This document shows, piece after piece, positions 1-10,145 of a stretch of 64,000 nt of DNA; position 1 is the stretch's first letter, and every line of letters begins with the position of its first letter. A program made the translations under genes and the position numbers. Origin of the DNA: JBFMFH01 sp040752275 (GTDB taxonomy: Bacteria; Acidobacteriota; Vicinamibacteria; Vicinamibacterales; JAKQTR01); NCBI GenBank assembly GCA_040752275.1, contig JBFMFH010000109.1, forward strand, positions 35,345-99,344. Reading direction: 5' to 3'. Under the pieces are notes generated by a model. That model did no database searches. It was not told the origin of the DNA and worked only from the letters and a program-made list of their open reading frames with translations.

Positions 1-511
1 TCAGCACGTTGACCCCGACGGGAGCCGACGAGTACTCCACCACGAGGTGGCTGAGCACGGTCAGGCCGATGAACCCCCAGACCACGCTCGGGATGGCAGC
101 CAGCAGCTCGATGACGACCTTCAAGGTCTCCTTGAGCCGGGGACCGCAGAACTCGGAGACGAAGATGGCCGCACCCAGGCCGAATGGCACCGCCAGCGCC
201 ATGGCCAGCATCGTCACGCTGACGGTTCCGATCGTCAACGCCAGCGTGCCGTAGCGGATGTCCGTCACCGACGTGGGATACCACTCGATACTGAACAGGA
301 ACTCGAGGGGCTTGAAGTGCCCGGACACGAGCACAGGCGCCGCTTCGCGGAAGATGAAGAAGAAGATCGCGATCACAAAGACGATGGCGCTGACGCCGCT
401 GAGGCGGATCACCGCCTCGATGCCCTTCTCGCCGAGCACCGACCAGTGGGAGCGCCTGGGCCGATGCGGGCGGACGGAGCCGGTCATCGGCGTCGTCTCG
501 GTCGCCGTCAC
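1..511 (-). CDS. pstC: Phosphate ABC transporter permease PstC (3' part beyond window)
   Basis: Inner-membrane permease of the high-affinity phosphate importer PstSCAB. The visible part is the N-terminal ~170 residues: a basic cytoplasmic tail, a first membrane helix (around IVFVIAIFFFIF), then a second helix and the start of the BPD_transp_1 domain with the PstC-like stretch AAIPSVVWGFIG. The rest runs off the left edge. The GTG at 509-511 overlaps the pstS stop codon (GTGA), which suggests translational coupling; an in-frame ATG at 485-487 is the alternative start. It is the third gene of a phoU-pstS-pstC operon. PstA and PstB would be expected to the left, outside the window. The family call is secure from the helix pattern and the neighbouring pstS. 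Confidence 0.93.
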   Translation of the reverse strand, partial: MTATETTPMTGSVRPHRPRRSHWSVLGEKGIEAVIRLSGVSAIVFVIAIFFFIFREAAPVLVSGHFKPLEFLFSIEWYPTSVTDIRYGTLALTIGTVSVTMLAMALAVPFGLGAAIFVSEFCGPRLKETLKVVIELLAAIPSVVWGFIGLTVLSHLVVEYSSAPVGVNVL

Positions 512-1419
512 GGCCGCCTCGCCCTGGCCTCGGGAGGCAGCGGCACGTAGCCGCTCTCCTCGAGGATGCGCTGGCCGCCGGCGGACAACACCCAGTCGAG
601 GTAGGCTCTGACGGCCTCCTTCGGCTCACCGATCGTGTACATGTGCAACGAGCGGGCAATCGGATACGTGTGGTTCCAAGTCGCCTCGACCGTGGGCGGA
701 TAGGCCGGGTCGCCGGCCTTCGCCGCGACCCTGAGCATCTTCACGCGGGGCGTCGCGTAACCCATCCCGCTGTAGCCGATCGCACACGGCGTATTGGAGA
801 CCAGTTCCACGACCTCTTTCGAGCCATTCAGATCCAGGGAGCCGAGCTTGAAATCCTTCTTCGACAGCACGCGTTCACGGAAGAAATCGTAGGTCCCCGA
901 ACTCGACTGCCGGCTGACCCGGACGATCCGCCCGCTCCCGCATCCGGGAATCACGAGACCCAACTGCTCCCACCGAGTCAGATCGCCGCCTTCGCGGTAG
1001 ATACCGGCCAGCTGATCGAACGTGACGACTTCGAGTGGGTTGCTTCTGTGGACGTAGACGGCCAAGGCGTCGTACCCAACCGTGAAATCCCTCGGGGCCT
1101 GGCCGGTGTTGCGCAGGACCTGTTCGGCCTCCTCCTGCTTGATGTTCCGGCTGGCGTTGGCGATGTCGACCGTGCCCCTGATGAGGGCGGCAATGCCCGT
1201 CCCCGACCCGCCTCCGGATACCTCGACGTTCACACCCGCCACGACGGTCTGGTACGCCTCGGCCCACGCCTGGGCCACGTTCACCACCGTGTCGGATCCC
1301 TTGTTCTGGATCGTGATCCCCTCGGCCCGCGGCCGGCACGCGCCGGTCGACACGGTGACCGCAGGCACGACGACGAGGCACGCCGACAGGGCACGCGCCA
1401 AGAACGAAGGGCGGGTCAT
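508..1419 (-). CDS. pstS: Phosphate-binding protein PstS
   Basis: Periplasmic or lipid-anchored substrate-binding protein that delivers orthophosphate to PstCAB. About 303 aa. An N-terminal hydrophobic signal is followed by a lipobox-like STGAC, so it is probably a lipoprotein. The mature part opens with a KGSDTV motif and has the Ser/Gly-rich phosphate loop SGGGSGTGI and the VDIANASR segment typical of PBP-like_2 PstS proteins; SRQSSSGTYDFF later is the second anion-binding loop. Start chosen at ATG 1417-1419; a GTG at 1429-1431 would add four residues. It follows phoU by ~15 bp and overlaps pstC by 4 bp, so the three genes form one transcript. Induction by phosphate starvation is expected from the family but is not demonstrated here. 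Confidence 0.95.
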   Translation of the reverse strand: MTRPSFLARALSACLVVVPAVTVSTGACRPRAEGITIQNKGSDTVVNVAQAWAEAYQTVVAGVNVEVSGGGSGTGIAALIRGTVDIANASRNIKQEEAEQVLRNTGQAPRDFTVGYDALAVYVHRSNPLEVVTFDQLAGIYREGGDLTRWEQLGLVIPGCGSGRIVRVSRQSSSGTYDFFRERVLSKKDFKLGSLDLNGSKEVVELVSNTPCAIGYSGMGYATPRVKMLRVAAKAGDPAYPPTVEATWNHTYPIARSLHMYTIGEPKEAVRAYLDWVLSAGGQRILEESGYVPLPPEARARRP

Positions 1420-1434
1420 GCTGACACACACACG

Positions 1435-2550
1435 CTACTCGCCGTCCACCATCTCGACGAGGTCCTGCACATCCGCCCGAAGGCGCGCGTAGGCGGCCTC
1501 GTAGGCCGCCGCATCCGGGGCGCCGGCGCCGCCGGCCGACGAGGGCATCCGATGTGGCCACTCGAGATACACGATTCCCCTCGGCTTGCGGGGAAAGGCC
1601 TTTCTCACGGCATCAGAGAGGGCAACGACCACCTGAAACTGATCGAGATCCGGAATCTCGTGAATCGCCCGCACCGGGGAGCGCGAGAGGTCGACGCCCT
1701 TCGTACGCATGAACTCGATCGCCTGCGTCTCGAGACGGCGGGGCTCGAGCCCGGCGCTCTCGAAGACCACGCTGGACTTTCCAAGGCTCCGGCCGATCGC
1801 TTCCGCCATCTGGCTCAGGGGCCCATTCGTCTCATCGACGAACAGGACGCGGACCGTCTCCCCGCCCCGATGGCGCGTCGGCCGCCCCGTGCACATGTAG
1901 ATGACCTCGTGGCAGACGTTGCGGGCCTGGTCCGACGCACGCTCGAGGCGCCGGTTCACCTGCATCAGGGGATTCAGGGTCTCGAAGCCGAGTTGATTGT
2001 CCCGGTACCGAGCCACCAGGTCCTTCCCGAGCACGGCCTTGAGGTTGTCGACCGTATCCTCGACCTCGATCGTCCGTTCCGCCAGATCCGCGTCTTCGGT
2101 GACGAACGACTTCACCGCGTCGCGTAGCATCGTGATCGTCAGATCGGCCATCTCGACGTAGCGCGCCCGGGGAGCCTCCACGGGGATCTCGGCAATCCGC
2201 AAGGCCTGCCTGGCAATGTTCTCGGCGTAATCGCCCATACGCTCGAGCTCGAGGCTGATGCGAATGGCCGCGTAGGCCATGCGAAGCGGGCCGGCGACGG
2301 GCTGCTGCCGGACCAGGAACCCCAGACACATGCGGTCGAGTTCCTGCTCCTTTTCGTCGATGAGCCGGTCCCGCAGGATCACAGAGAAGGCCAGGCGCCG
2401 ATCGTCCCGCAGCAGCGCCTGCACCGCATCCTGCAGCGCCCTCTCGACGAGACGGGACATCTCGGCGACGGTGGTCTTGATCTGCTCGATGTCGCGCTGC
2501 ATGGACTCTTGGTACCGAGGTGCCTGCGAATGTTGGTCCGATCCGGCCAT
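1435..2550 (-). CDS. phoU: PhoU phosphate-signalling protein fused to a degenerate LMW-phosphatase/ArsC-like domain
   Basis: 371 aa. Residues 1-~225 are a PhoU protein with two three-helix repeats. Both metal-binding E/D motifs are visible (ELERMGDYAENIA near 101-113 and RRLERASDQARN near 200-211). PhoU normally connects Pst transport to the PhoR/PhoB kinase system. Residues ~232-371 match a low-molecular-weight protein tyrosine phosphatase or arsenate reductase fold (VRVLFV at 233-238, SQMAEA at 246-251, SAGLEP at 265-270). The P-loop is broken, however: the nucleophilic Cys position is Asp239 and the phosphate-binding Arg position is Leu245. The late Asp general acid (usually in a WPxPDP context) is also not recognisable (WPHRMPS). 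The domain therefore looks like a pseudophosphatase, perhaps an anion or redox sensor (inference). It is the first gene of the pst operon. Confidence 0.9.
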   Translation of the reverse strand: MAGSDQHSQAPRYQESMQRDIEQIKTTVAEMSRLVERALQDAVQALLRDDRRLAFSVILRDRLIDEKEQELDRMCLGFLVRQQPVAGPLRMAYAAIRISLELERMGDYAENIARQALRIAEIPVEAPRARYVEMADLTITMLRDAVKSFVTEDADLAERTIEVEDTVDNLKAVLGKDLVARYRDNQLGFETLNPLMQVNRRLERASDQARNVCHEVIYMCTGRPTRHRGGETVRVLFVDETNGPLSQMAEAIGRSLGKSSVVFESAGLEPRRLETQAIEFMRTKGVDLSRSPVRAIHEIPDLDQFQVVVALSDAVRKAFPRKPRGIVYLEWPHRMPSSAGGAGAPDAAAYEAAYARLRADVQDLVEMVDGE

Positions 2551-2566
2551 GGTTATTCTCTGATCT

Positions 2567-2590
2567 CGATGTTACGTTGGCGTAACGTCG
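2567..2590. promoter_or_regulatory. Near-perfect inverted repeat upstream of phoU (candidate operator)
   Basis: Arms CGATGTTACG and CGTAACGTCG flank a 4-bp TTGG centre (9 of 10 positions pair; the inner GTTACG/CGTAAC is perfect). It ends 16 bp upstream of the phoU start codon, inside the likely promoter/leader. On the coding strand the GTTAC and GTAAC cores are 11 bp apart, one helical turn, as in Pho-box half-sites, but the sequence is not the enteric Pho box. The assignment as a PhoB-type or other operator is inference. Confidence 0.4.
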
Positions 2591-2698
2591 TCGTGTCTGA
2601 CGAAACGCACCGGGCTGGTGTCCCGGAACTCTCTTTCTTGCAAGAGGTTACCAGACCAGGACAAGCGGAACAAGCGACGGGCGGCATCCGCGCCGCCG

Positions 2699-4807
2699 TC
2701 AGATCGCCGCCCTCAGGTCTTCGGGCGTCGTTACGGGGCCCAGGCACGCGAAATCCCGGCAGACGTACGCCGTTGGGACGCCGTCCCTCATGCTCAGACC
2801 CGCCAGCGCCGGCACCAGCGCCGCCAACGCAGCCTGGTGCGCGCCCGGCTCCACAATCAGGTGCACGGCGAACGGCGTGTATCGCGCGGCGGCGACCGAG
2901 GCGAGGCCGCCCAGCTCCGCGTCACCCCGCGGTCCGATCAGGACGATCTGCTGCTGCCCGGCGTGGTGGGCGCACAACGCGGCGAGCATCATCGGTACGC
3001 TCCGCCCCATCCGGGTCATCCGGTCGGCGAACGCACCGAGCGTCGATTCGATTCGTTCGTGCCATGCGCGGTCGCCGGTCAAGTGCGCCAGCATCTGGAG
3101 ATTCATCACCCCGATCGAACTTGCCGCCGGCTCGGCCCCATCGTAGTCGTCCTTCAGTCGGACCAGCACCGACCGGTCGGTCCCTGTGGTGCTGAACCAG
3201 CCCCCGGCGTCGGCGTCCCAGAACAGTTCATCCTGCCGGCGTTGAAGATCGATGGCCCACTCCAACCAGCCCGGATCGCCATCGGCGGTGAACAGCTCCA
3301 GTGCGCCCCAGATCACATACGCGTAGTCGTCCGCATACCCGTCGATAGCCACGTCCCCCGCCCGGTAGCGCCGCGAGAGGACGCGCGACTCCCGCTTCCA
3401 CAGCCGGCTGCGGAGGAAGCCGGCCGCCCGTCGCGCCGCGTGGAGGTACTCCACGGACCAGCACACCCGGCTCGCCCGGGCCAGTGCGGCGATCATCAGG
3501 CCGTTCCACGCAGCCAGGACCTTGTCGTCCAGGTGCGGTCGAGGCCGGGAAGACCGGGCGTCGAACATCACGCGACGCGCCTGCACCAGGCGTTCGGCGA
3601 CCACGCGGGCGTCAAGACCGAACTGCTCCGCAAGCGACGGCACTGAACGCGCGACGTAGAGCAGGTTCTTCGACCCGAACTCACCATGGGGATCGAACGG
3701 GGCGTTGCCGCCAGGCTCGATGCCGAAGCGCCTGCGGACCAGATCCGCATCGTCTCCTACCAGCGCGGCGATTTCGTCGGACGTCCAGGCGTAGAAGGCA
3801 CCCTCGGACTTGGGCGCGCCGGGCGTGAGCGCGTCCTCGGGAGGCACGCTGTCGGCGTCTTCGGCCGAATAGAACCCGCCGTCAGGGCCTGTCATGTCGC
3901 GCAGGACGTATCGGATCGTGTCCTCGGCCACGTCCCGGTAGGACCTCTCACCGGTGACCTGCGAGGCCTCGAGATACGCCAGCACGAGCTGGGCCTGGTC
4001 GTAGAGCATCTTCTCGAAGTGCGGCACGCGCCACTCCGCGTCCACGGAGTACCGATGGAACCCGCCACCGATGTGATCGCGCATGCCCCCGAAGGCCATC
4101 GCCTGGAGCGTCTGCAACGCCATGTCGCGCGCCTGCTCGTTCCCCGTTCTCGCGTGTTCGCGAAGCAGGAAGAGCAGTTCCGACGGGCGAGGGAACTTCG
4201 GGGCATCGCCGAACCCTCCGTGCCGTCGGTCGAAGACGGCGGCCAACTCGGCGACCCCGCTCGCCAGCACGCCGGGACCCGGCACCTCACCGCACGGCCC
4301 GGGTTGGGCCAGATTCGCCAGCCTCCCTGCCAGCCCATCGGCCGACTGCCGGACCTGGTCGCGGTCCTCCCGCCAGACGCGGGCGATGTCCGCCAGCACG
4401 TCGACAAGTCCCGGCCGTCCCCCGCGCGAGCGTGGCGGAAAGTAGGTGCCTCCGTAGAAGGGCTTCAGATTAGGCGTGAGCCAGACGCTCATCGGCCAGC
4501 CGCCCGAGCCAGTCGTCGCCTGAACGAACGTCATGTAGATGCGGTCGACGTCCGGCCGCTCCTCGCGGTCGACTTTGATTGGAACGAAGTCGCGATTGAG
4601 CAGCGCTGCCACCTGCGCGTCTTCGAACGACTCGTGCTCCATGACGTGGCACCAGTGGCAGGTCGAGTACCCGACCGACAGGAAGATCGGCCTGGCCTCC
4701 GCGCGCGCGCGCGCGAATGCCTCGTCACCCCACGGGTACCAGTCGACCGGGTTGTCTTTGTGCTGGAGGAGGTACGGGCTCTTCTCGAAGGCAAGGTGGT
4801 TGGGCAT
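2699..4807 (-). CDS. yyaL: YyaL-family protein: DUF255 thioredoxin-like domain plus (alpha/alpha)6 barrel
   Basis: 702 aa, full length for the YyaL/SPATA20 family. It begins with the signature NHLAFEKSPYLLQHKDNPVDW, and then shows a thioredoxin-like CHWCHVMEHESF motif (CxxC near residues 50-53) and VDREERPDVDRIYM. The remainder is a glycoside-hydrolase-like helical barrel with HFEKMLYDQAQL and SAEDADS. The family is widespread but its substrate is unknown; human SPATA20 is a homologue. No signal peptide is seen, so it should be cytoplasmic. ATG at 4805-4807. It lies 21 bp downstream of the yihY gene, and the gap is filled by a 7-bp tandem repeat. It is followed downstream (2551-2698) by the phoU leader region. 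Confidence 0.9.
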   Translation of the reverse strand: MPNHLAFEKSPYLLQHKDNPVDWYPWGDEAFARARAEARPIFLSVGYSTCHWCHVMEHESFEDAQVAALLNRDFVPIKVDREERPDVDRIYMTFVQATTGSGGWPMSVWLTPNLKPFYGGTYFPPRSRGGRPGLVDVLADIARVWREDRDQVRQSADGLAGRLANLAQPGPCGEVPGPGVLASGVAELAAVFDRRHGGFGDAPKFPRPSELLFLLREHARTGNEQARDMALQTLQAMAFGGMRDHIGGGFHRYSVDAEWRVPHFEKMLYDQAQLVLAYLEASQVTGERSYRDVAEDTIRYVLRDMTGPDGGFYSAEDADSVPPEDALTPGAPKSEGAFYAWTSDEIAALVGDDADLVRRRFGIEPGGNAPFDPHGEFGSKNLLYVARSVPSLAEQFGLDARVVAERLVQARRVMFDARSSRPRPHLDDKVLAAWNGLMIAALARASRVCWSVEYLHAARRAAGFLRSRLWKRESRVLSRRYRAGDVAIDGYADDYAYVIWGALELFTADGDPGWLEWAIDLQRRQDELFWDADAGGWFSTTGTDRSVLVRLKDDYDGAEPAASSIGVMNLQMLAHLTGDRAWHERIESTLGAFADRMTRMGRSVPMMLAALCAHHAGQQQIVLIGPRGDAELGGLASVAAARYTPFAVHLIVEPGAHQAALAALVPALAGLSMRDGVPTAYVCRDFACLGPVTTPEDLRAAI

Positions 4808-4826
4808 TCCGCAATCCGCAATCCGC
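4806..4826. repeat. Heptamer tandem array (3 units, AATCCGC type)
   Basis: ATTCCGC, AATCCGC, AATCCGC in register, occupying the gap between the yihY stop and the yyaL start codon. It is one of several 7-bp-period arrays in the window. Confidence 0.7.
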
Positions 4827-4828
4827 AG

Positions 4829-5788
4829 TCAGGCTTCGGGAGGGTCGAAGACCGGGGATGAACCGGCCGGCGCGTGGCGCTCACGGCGCATGCGTGCGTA
4901 CGATGCCGTGTACTCGACTCCGTAGAGCAAGATGACCGACGAGATGTAGACCCAGACCAGGAAGACGACGACCGTGGCAATCGAGCCGTGGACGCTGAAG
5001 CGTGTCGGGTCCCGGACATACCACGAGAACCCTTCGAGAGCCACGCGCCAGGCCAGGGCGGTGAGGACGGCGCCAGGCCACACGTCCCGCAGCCGGACCT
5101 TCGTGTTCGGCACGAAGTAGAAGATGAGCCCCACGACGACGACGAACAGCAGGAATCCGCCCGTCCGCTCTCCCCATGCAGACAGCGGCACAATCCACGG
5201 GTGCCGGCCGGCCATCTGGCCGAACCAGATCGTCGTGTTGGCCTTGGCGACGCTGAAGAGGCCGAGGCCGGCCACGAGCACGACGCCCGCGGCCAGCATC
5301 ATCAGGAAGGAGAAGAGCCGGTGTCCCCAGAAGCTGCGGGGCTGCTCGACAGCCCACGCATGGTTGACTGCGGTGCTGATCGCACCGAACACCCCATTCG
5401 AGGCCCACACCAGCGCCAGCGCGCCACCCACGCCGAACTTGAACCTGGCGTTGCGCAGGTACTCGAGCTGGGTATCGGCAAAGGCCAGGTGATTCGGAAA
5501 ATACGCGCGAATGAACCCCAGAATGGGGCTGTGGGCGTCTTCAGCGCCGGTCACGAAGCCCATGACCGACAGCAGCAGGAGCACGAAGGGAAAGAACGAC
5601 AGCAGGGCGTAGTACGCGACCGACGCGGCATGCGTCAGATCGTCGCTGTGGAACGCCACCTCGACGACTCCGCGCCAAGCGGCTCGCGCCATCAGCAGCG
5701 CGCCCTCCCGAGCCTGGCTCGCCAGACGCGTGGCGCGACCGCTAACCCAGCCAGCCACCTCCGGCAGCGGGTCGAGGGAATCGCTCAT
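4829..5788 (-). CDS. yihY: YihY/BrkB family inner-membrane protein
   Basis: About 319 aa with six predicted membrane helices. It carries the family hallmark near the N-terminus (DDLTHAASVAYYALLSFFPF), then GALLALVW-type segments, and WPGAVLTALAWRVALEGFSWYV and YGVEYTASYARM towards the C-terminus. This family was once annotated as 'ribonuclease BN', but that name belongs to a different gene; the actual role (possibly envelope or transport related) is unknown. ATG at 5786-5788 chosen; a GTG at 5810-5812 would add eight residues. The stop of the upstream YtxH-like gene lies 28 bp away. The C-terminal tail is short and basic. Family assignment is firm, function is open. Confidence 0.88.
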   Translation of the reverse strand: MSDSLDPLPEVAGWVSGRATRLASQAREGALLMARAAWRGVVEVAFHSDDLTHAASVAYYALLSFFPFVLLLLSVMGFVTGAEDAHSPILGFIRAYFPNHLAFADTQLEYLRNARFKFGVGGALALVWASNGVFGAISTAVNHAWAVEQPRSFWGHRLFSFLMMLAAGVVLVAGLGLFSVAKANTTIWFGQMAGRHPWIVPLSAWGERTGGFLLFVVVVGLIFYFVPNTKVRLRDVWPGAVLTALAWRVALEGFSWYVRDPTRFSVHGSIATVVVFLVWVYISSVILLYGVEYTASYARMRRERHAPAGSSPVFDPPEA

Positions 5789-5816
5789 CCTCGGTGCGGA
5801 TTCCAGCCCCACCGGG

Positions 5817-6098
5817 CTAAGACGCCGTGGGCGGCCTCCCGGAACCGCCCCATCCTCCGCCTGGCCGTGCCGCGGGACGCCTCAGATCTTCGATGGTCTG
5901 CCAGCCCTCTTCCGCCGCGACCCGGGCGCGGTCGATGGCCCCGCGCAGACGGCGCAACTCGCGGCCGAGGTCCTCGAGCCCGGGCTCCAGACGTTCCCGT
6001 ACCCGCCGGCCGTCATCGGTCAGGTACAGGTAACCTGCTACTCCGCCCGCCAGGGCCCCGAGTACCGCCGACAGCAGGATCCTGCTCCGATCGTCCAC
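5817..6098 (-). CDS. Small YtxH-like membrane protein
   Basis: 93 aa from a GTG at 6096-6098, preceded by a strong ribosome binding site (GGGAGGGACA). One N-terminal membrane helix (ILLSAVLGALAGGVAGYLYL) is followed by TDDGRRVRERLEPGLEDLGRE, the Gly-rich helix/'T.eGk.lR..l' layout of YtxH-type proteins, and a charged amphipathic helix. The C-terminus is Gly/Pro/Arg-rich. A longer frame to 6209 exists but lacks a ribosome binding site and reads as low-complexity. It probably sits in an operon with yihY (short gap). YtxH-like proteins are often stress associated; no specific function can be given. Confidence 0.65.
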   Translation of the reverse strand: MDDRSRILLSAVLGALAGGVAGYLYLTDDGRRVRERLEPGLEDLGRELRRLRGAIDRARVAAEEGWQTIEDLRRPAARPGGGWGGSGRPPTAS

Positions 6099-6228
6099 TG
6101 TCCCTCCCGCGCAGAGGCGCCGACACAGGCTCACCCGTCCGCCACCACCGTGGTCCGGCTGGCCTCGTGCGATGGCGACAAGATACCCCAAGCGAAGGCC
6201 GCGCTCCAATACCGCTGATGCGGGGCAG

Positions 6229-6234
6229 TATAAT
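6229..6234 (+). promoter_or_regulatory. Possible -10 element (TATAAT) of the leucine-catabolism operon
   Basis: A perfect TATAAT in otherwise GC-rich sequence, 13 bp before the carboxylase beta ATG. Transcription from it would start near 6241 and leave only a ~7-nt leader. No convincing -35 hexamer is visible at 17 bp. If real, it favours the ATG at 6248 over the in-frame ATG at 6218. Confidence 0.35.
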
Positions 6235-6247
6235 CGTCCGGATTCTC

Positions 6248-7855
<1,608 letters not shown>

Positions 7856-7857
7856 TC

Positions 7858-8643
7858 ATGCCAGATGTCCATCTGCAGGTCCGCCGCGACGGACCCGTCG
7901 AGTACGTGACCCTGAATCGTCCGGAGGCCCGCAACGCGTTCAACGAACACGTCATCGCCGAGCTGACCTCGTGGGCCGAGCGTGCCCGCGCCTCCGAGGG
8001 ACTTCGCGTCGCCGTGCTGGCCGGCGCAGGCAAGGTCTTCTCTGCGGGCGCCGACCTCGCGTGGATGTCGAAGATGATGGCTTACTCCCGCGGCGAGAAC
8101 CTGCGGGACGCCGGCGAGATGGCCGGGATGTTCGCCGCCCTCGACTCGCTGCCGGTACCGCTCGTCGGACGGGTCCAGGGCGCGGCGCTGGGCGGCGGTG
8201 CGGGCCTCGCCGCCGTGTGCGACATCGTCGTAGCAGCCGACGATGCGGTGTTCGGGTTCACCGAGGTGAAGCTGGGCATCCTGCCGGCCGTCATCTCGCC
8301 CTTCGCGTTGGCGAAGATCGGGCGCTCGGCGGCGCGCGAGCTCTTCCTCACGGGCGCGCGCTTCACGGCCGCTCGGGCCCGTGAAATCGGGCTCGTCCAT
8401 GCCGTCGTCCCGGCGGCGGATCTCGATGCCGCGGTGCAGGGGTTCATCAGCGAACTGCTCGCCTCGGCGCCCGAGGCGACTTCGGCCGCCAAGGCGCTCA
8501 TCCCGCAGGTGTGGGCCCGGCCGGCGGCAGACGCCTTGGTATTGACCATCGAGGCCATCGCGGCGAGGCGCGTCTCGGCGGAAGGCCAGGAAGGGATGCG
8601 GGCATTCATGGAGAAGCGCCCGCCGGCGTGGAGCCGGACGTGA
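7858..8643 (+). CDS. liuC: Methylglutaconyl-CoA hydratase (enoyl-CoA hydratase family)
   Basis: 261 aa crotonase-fold protein. The oxyanion-hole stretches are FSAGADLAWM (around residues 60-70) and GAALGGGAGLAAVCD (around 102-116), and the glutamate-containing FGFTEVKLGILPAVISPF segment is typical of AUH/LiuC enzymes. It hydrates 3-methylglutaconyl-CoA to HMG-CoA, between the carboxylase and the lyase that flank it. It starts 2 bp after the liuB stop, and its own stop overlaps the GTG of the next gene. The specific substrate rests on operon context; as a family it is certain. Confidence 0.9.
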   Translation: MPDVHLQVRRDGPVEYVTLNRPEARNAFNEHVIAELTSWAERARASEGLRVAVLAGAGKVFSAGADLAWMSKMMAYSRGENLRDAGEMAGMFAALDSLPVPLVGRVQGAALGGGAGLAAVCDIVVAADDAVFGFTEVKLGILPAVISPFALAKIGRSAARELFLTGARFTAARAREIGLVHAVVPAADLDAAVQGFISELLASAPEATSAAKALIPQVWARPAADALVLTIEAIAARRVSAEGQEGMRAFMEKRPPAWSRT

Positions 8644-10145
8644 CGACCCCGACTCTCCGCCCCATCACGCGTCTCCTCGTCGCGAACCGGGGAGAGATCG
8701 CGCTTCGCATCATGCGGGCCTGCGACGAGATGGGCATCGACACCGTGGCGGTGTACTCCGACGCCGACGCCGACGCCCTGCACGTCCGTAAGGCCAGCCG
8801 TGCCGTCCATCTCGGACCGGCCGCGCCGGCCGAGAGCTACCTGGCCATTCCCCGGCTCATCGAGGCGGCCCGATCGTCGGGCGCCGACGCGGTGCACCCG
8901 GGGTACGGCTTCCTGGCCGAGAACGCGTCCTTTGCCGCAGCGTGTGAAGGGGCCGGGTTGACATTCGTCGGACCGACATCTGCCGTCATGGCCCTGATGG
9001 GGTCGAAGATCCAGGCCCGCCTTGCGATGCGGAAGGCCGGGCTGTCGGTCGTGCCCGGCGAGACGCCGGCCGGTCAGTCCGACGATGCGCTTGCGGACTC
9101 CGCCGCGCGGATCGGCTATCCCCTGCTCGTGAAAGCGTCGGCTGGAGGCGGCGGCAAGGGGATGCGCGTGGTGCGCCGCGAGTCTGACCTCGCCACGGCC
9201 GTGGCCGGCGCCCGCCACGAGGCTCAGTCGGCCTTCGGCGACGGCACACTCTACATGGAGCGGCTCATCGACCACCCGAGGCACATCGAGATCCAGGTCC
9301 TTGCAGACGCGCATGGTCACGCCGTCCACCTCTTCGAGCGCGATTGCTCCACCCAGCGCCGGCACCAGAAGATCATCGAGGAAAGTCCGTCACCCGCCGT
9401 CACGCCGCCGCTGCGGGCGCGCATGGGCGAGGCCGCCGCCCGGGCCGCACTGGCCGTCGGCTACCGGAACGCCGGCACCATGGAGTTCCTCGTGGACGGC
9501 AGCGGCGACAACGCGCACTTCTACTTCCTGGAGATGAACACGCGCCTCCAGGTCGAGCACCCGGTGACCGAAGCCGTCACCGGCGTGGACATCGTCAGGG
9601 CGCAGTTGCTCGTCGCCGGGGGGTTTCCGCTCCCGTGGGCGCAGGGCGAGCTCCACCAGAGGGGTCACGCCATCGAGTGCCGCGTGTATGCCGAAGACCC
9701 GGCCCAGGGCTTCCTGCCTCAGGCAGGGACGGTCGAGCTGTACCGGCCGCCCGTCCGACCCGGGGTCAGGATCGACTCGGGCATCGAGGAGGGCACGCAC
9801 GTGTCGGTCCACTACGACCCGCTCATGGCCAAGGTGATCGCCTACGCCGAAACGAGGGCCCTGGCCATCGAGCGCATGTCGGCGGCACTCGCGGAGTTCG
9901 CGCTGCTGGGGCTGGCCACCAACATCCCGTTCCTCCTGCGCGTGCTGCAGAGCCCGGCGTTCGCCGAGGGGCGTCTCGACACCGCGTTCCTGGACGAGGA
10001 GGGCGCGGACCTGGGTCAGCATCTGCCCCTGCCGCTCGCCGCGTATGCCGCCGCAGCCGTTCATGCGGAGCCGACTGAAGCGACGGCCAGGACGCTGCCC
10101 TCGGCACCAGACCCATGGGAGAGACTGGGAGGATGGCGGGCATGA
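8640..10145 (+). CDS. liuD: Biotin carboxylase part of methylcrotonyl-CoA carboxylase alpha
   Basis: 501 aa from GTG 8640-8642, which overlaps the liuC stop (GTGA). This is an ATP-grasp biotin carboxylase: LLVANRGEIALRIMRAC at the N-terminus, HPGYGFLAENA, the Gly-rich ATP loop KASAGGGGKGMRVV, EIQVLADAHG, RDCSTQRRHQKIIEESP, FLEMNTRLQVEHPVTE, then the biotin-carboxylase C-terminal domain. Usual MCC alpha chains are ~650-670 aa and carry the biotin domain at the C-terminus. Here the chain stops after the DPWERLGGWRA linker, and the biotin domain is a separate downstream gene with an ATGA overlap. The combined length (672 aa) equals an ordinary alpha subunit. Confidence 0.92.
   Translation: MTTPTLRPITRLLVANRGEIALRIMRACDEMGIDTVAVYSDADADALHVRKASRAVHLGPAAPAESYLAIPRLIEAARSSGADAVHPGYGFLAENASFAAACEGAGLTFVGPTSAVMALMGSKIQARLAMRKAGLSVVPGETPAGQSDDALADSAARIGYPLLVKASAGGGGKGMRVVRRESDLATAVAGARHEAQSAFGDGTLYMERLIDHPRHIEIQVLADAHGHAVHLFERDCSTQRRHQKIIEESPSPAVTPPLRARMGEAAARAALAVGYRNAGTMEFLVDGSGDNAHFYFLEMNTRLQVEHPVTEAVTGVDIVRAQLLVAGGFPLPWAQGELHQRGHAIECRVYAEDPAQGFLPQAGTVELYRPPVRPGVRIDSGIEEGTHVSVHYDPLMAKVIAYAETRALAIERMSAALAEFALLGLATNIPFLLRVLQSPAFAEGRLDTAFLDEEGADLGQHLPLPLAAYAAAAVHAEPTEATARTLPSAPDPWERLGGWRA

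Noticed and set aside
5817..6209. Longer 130-codon version of the YtxH-like gene
   Set aside because: The extra N-terminal 37 codons have no ribosome binding site and are low in expected residues, whereas GTG 6098 has GGGAGGGACA.
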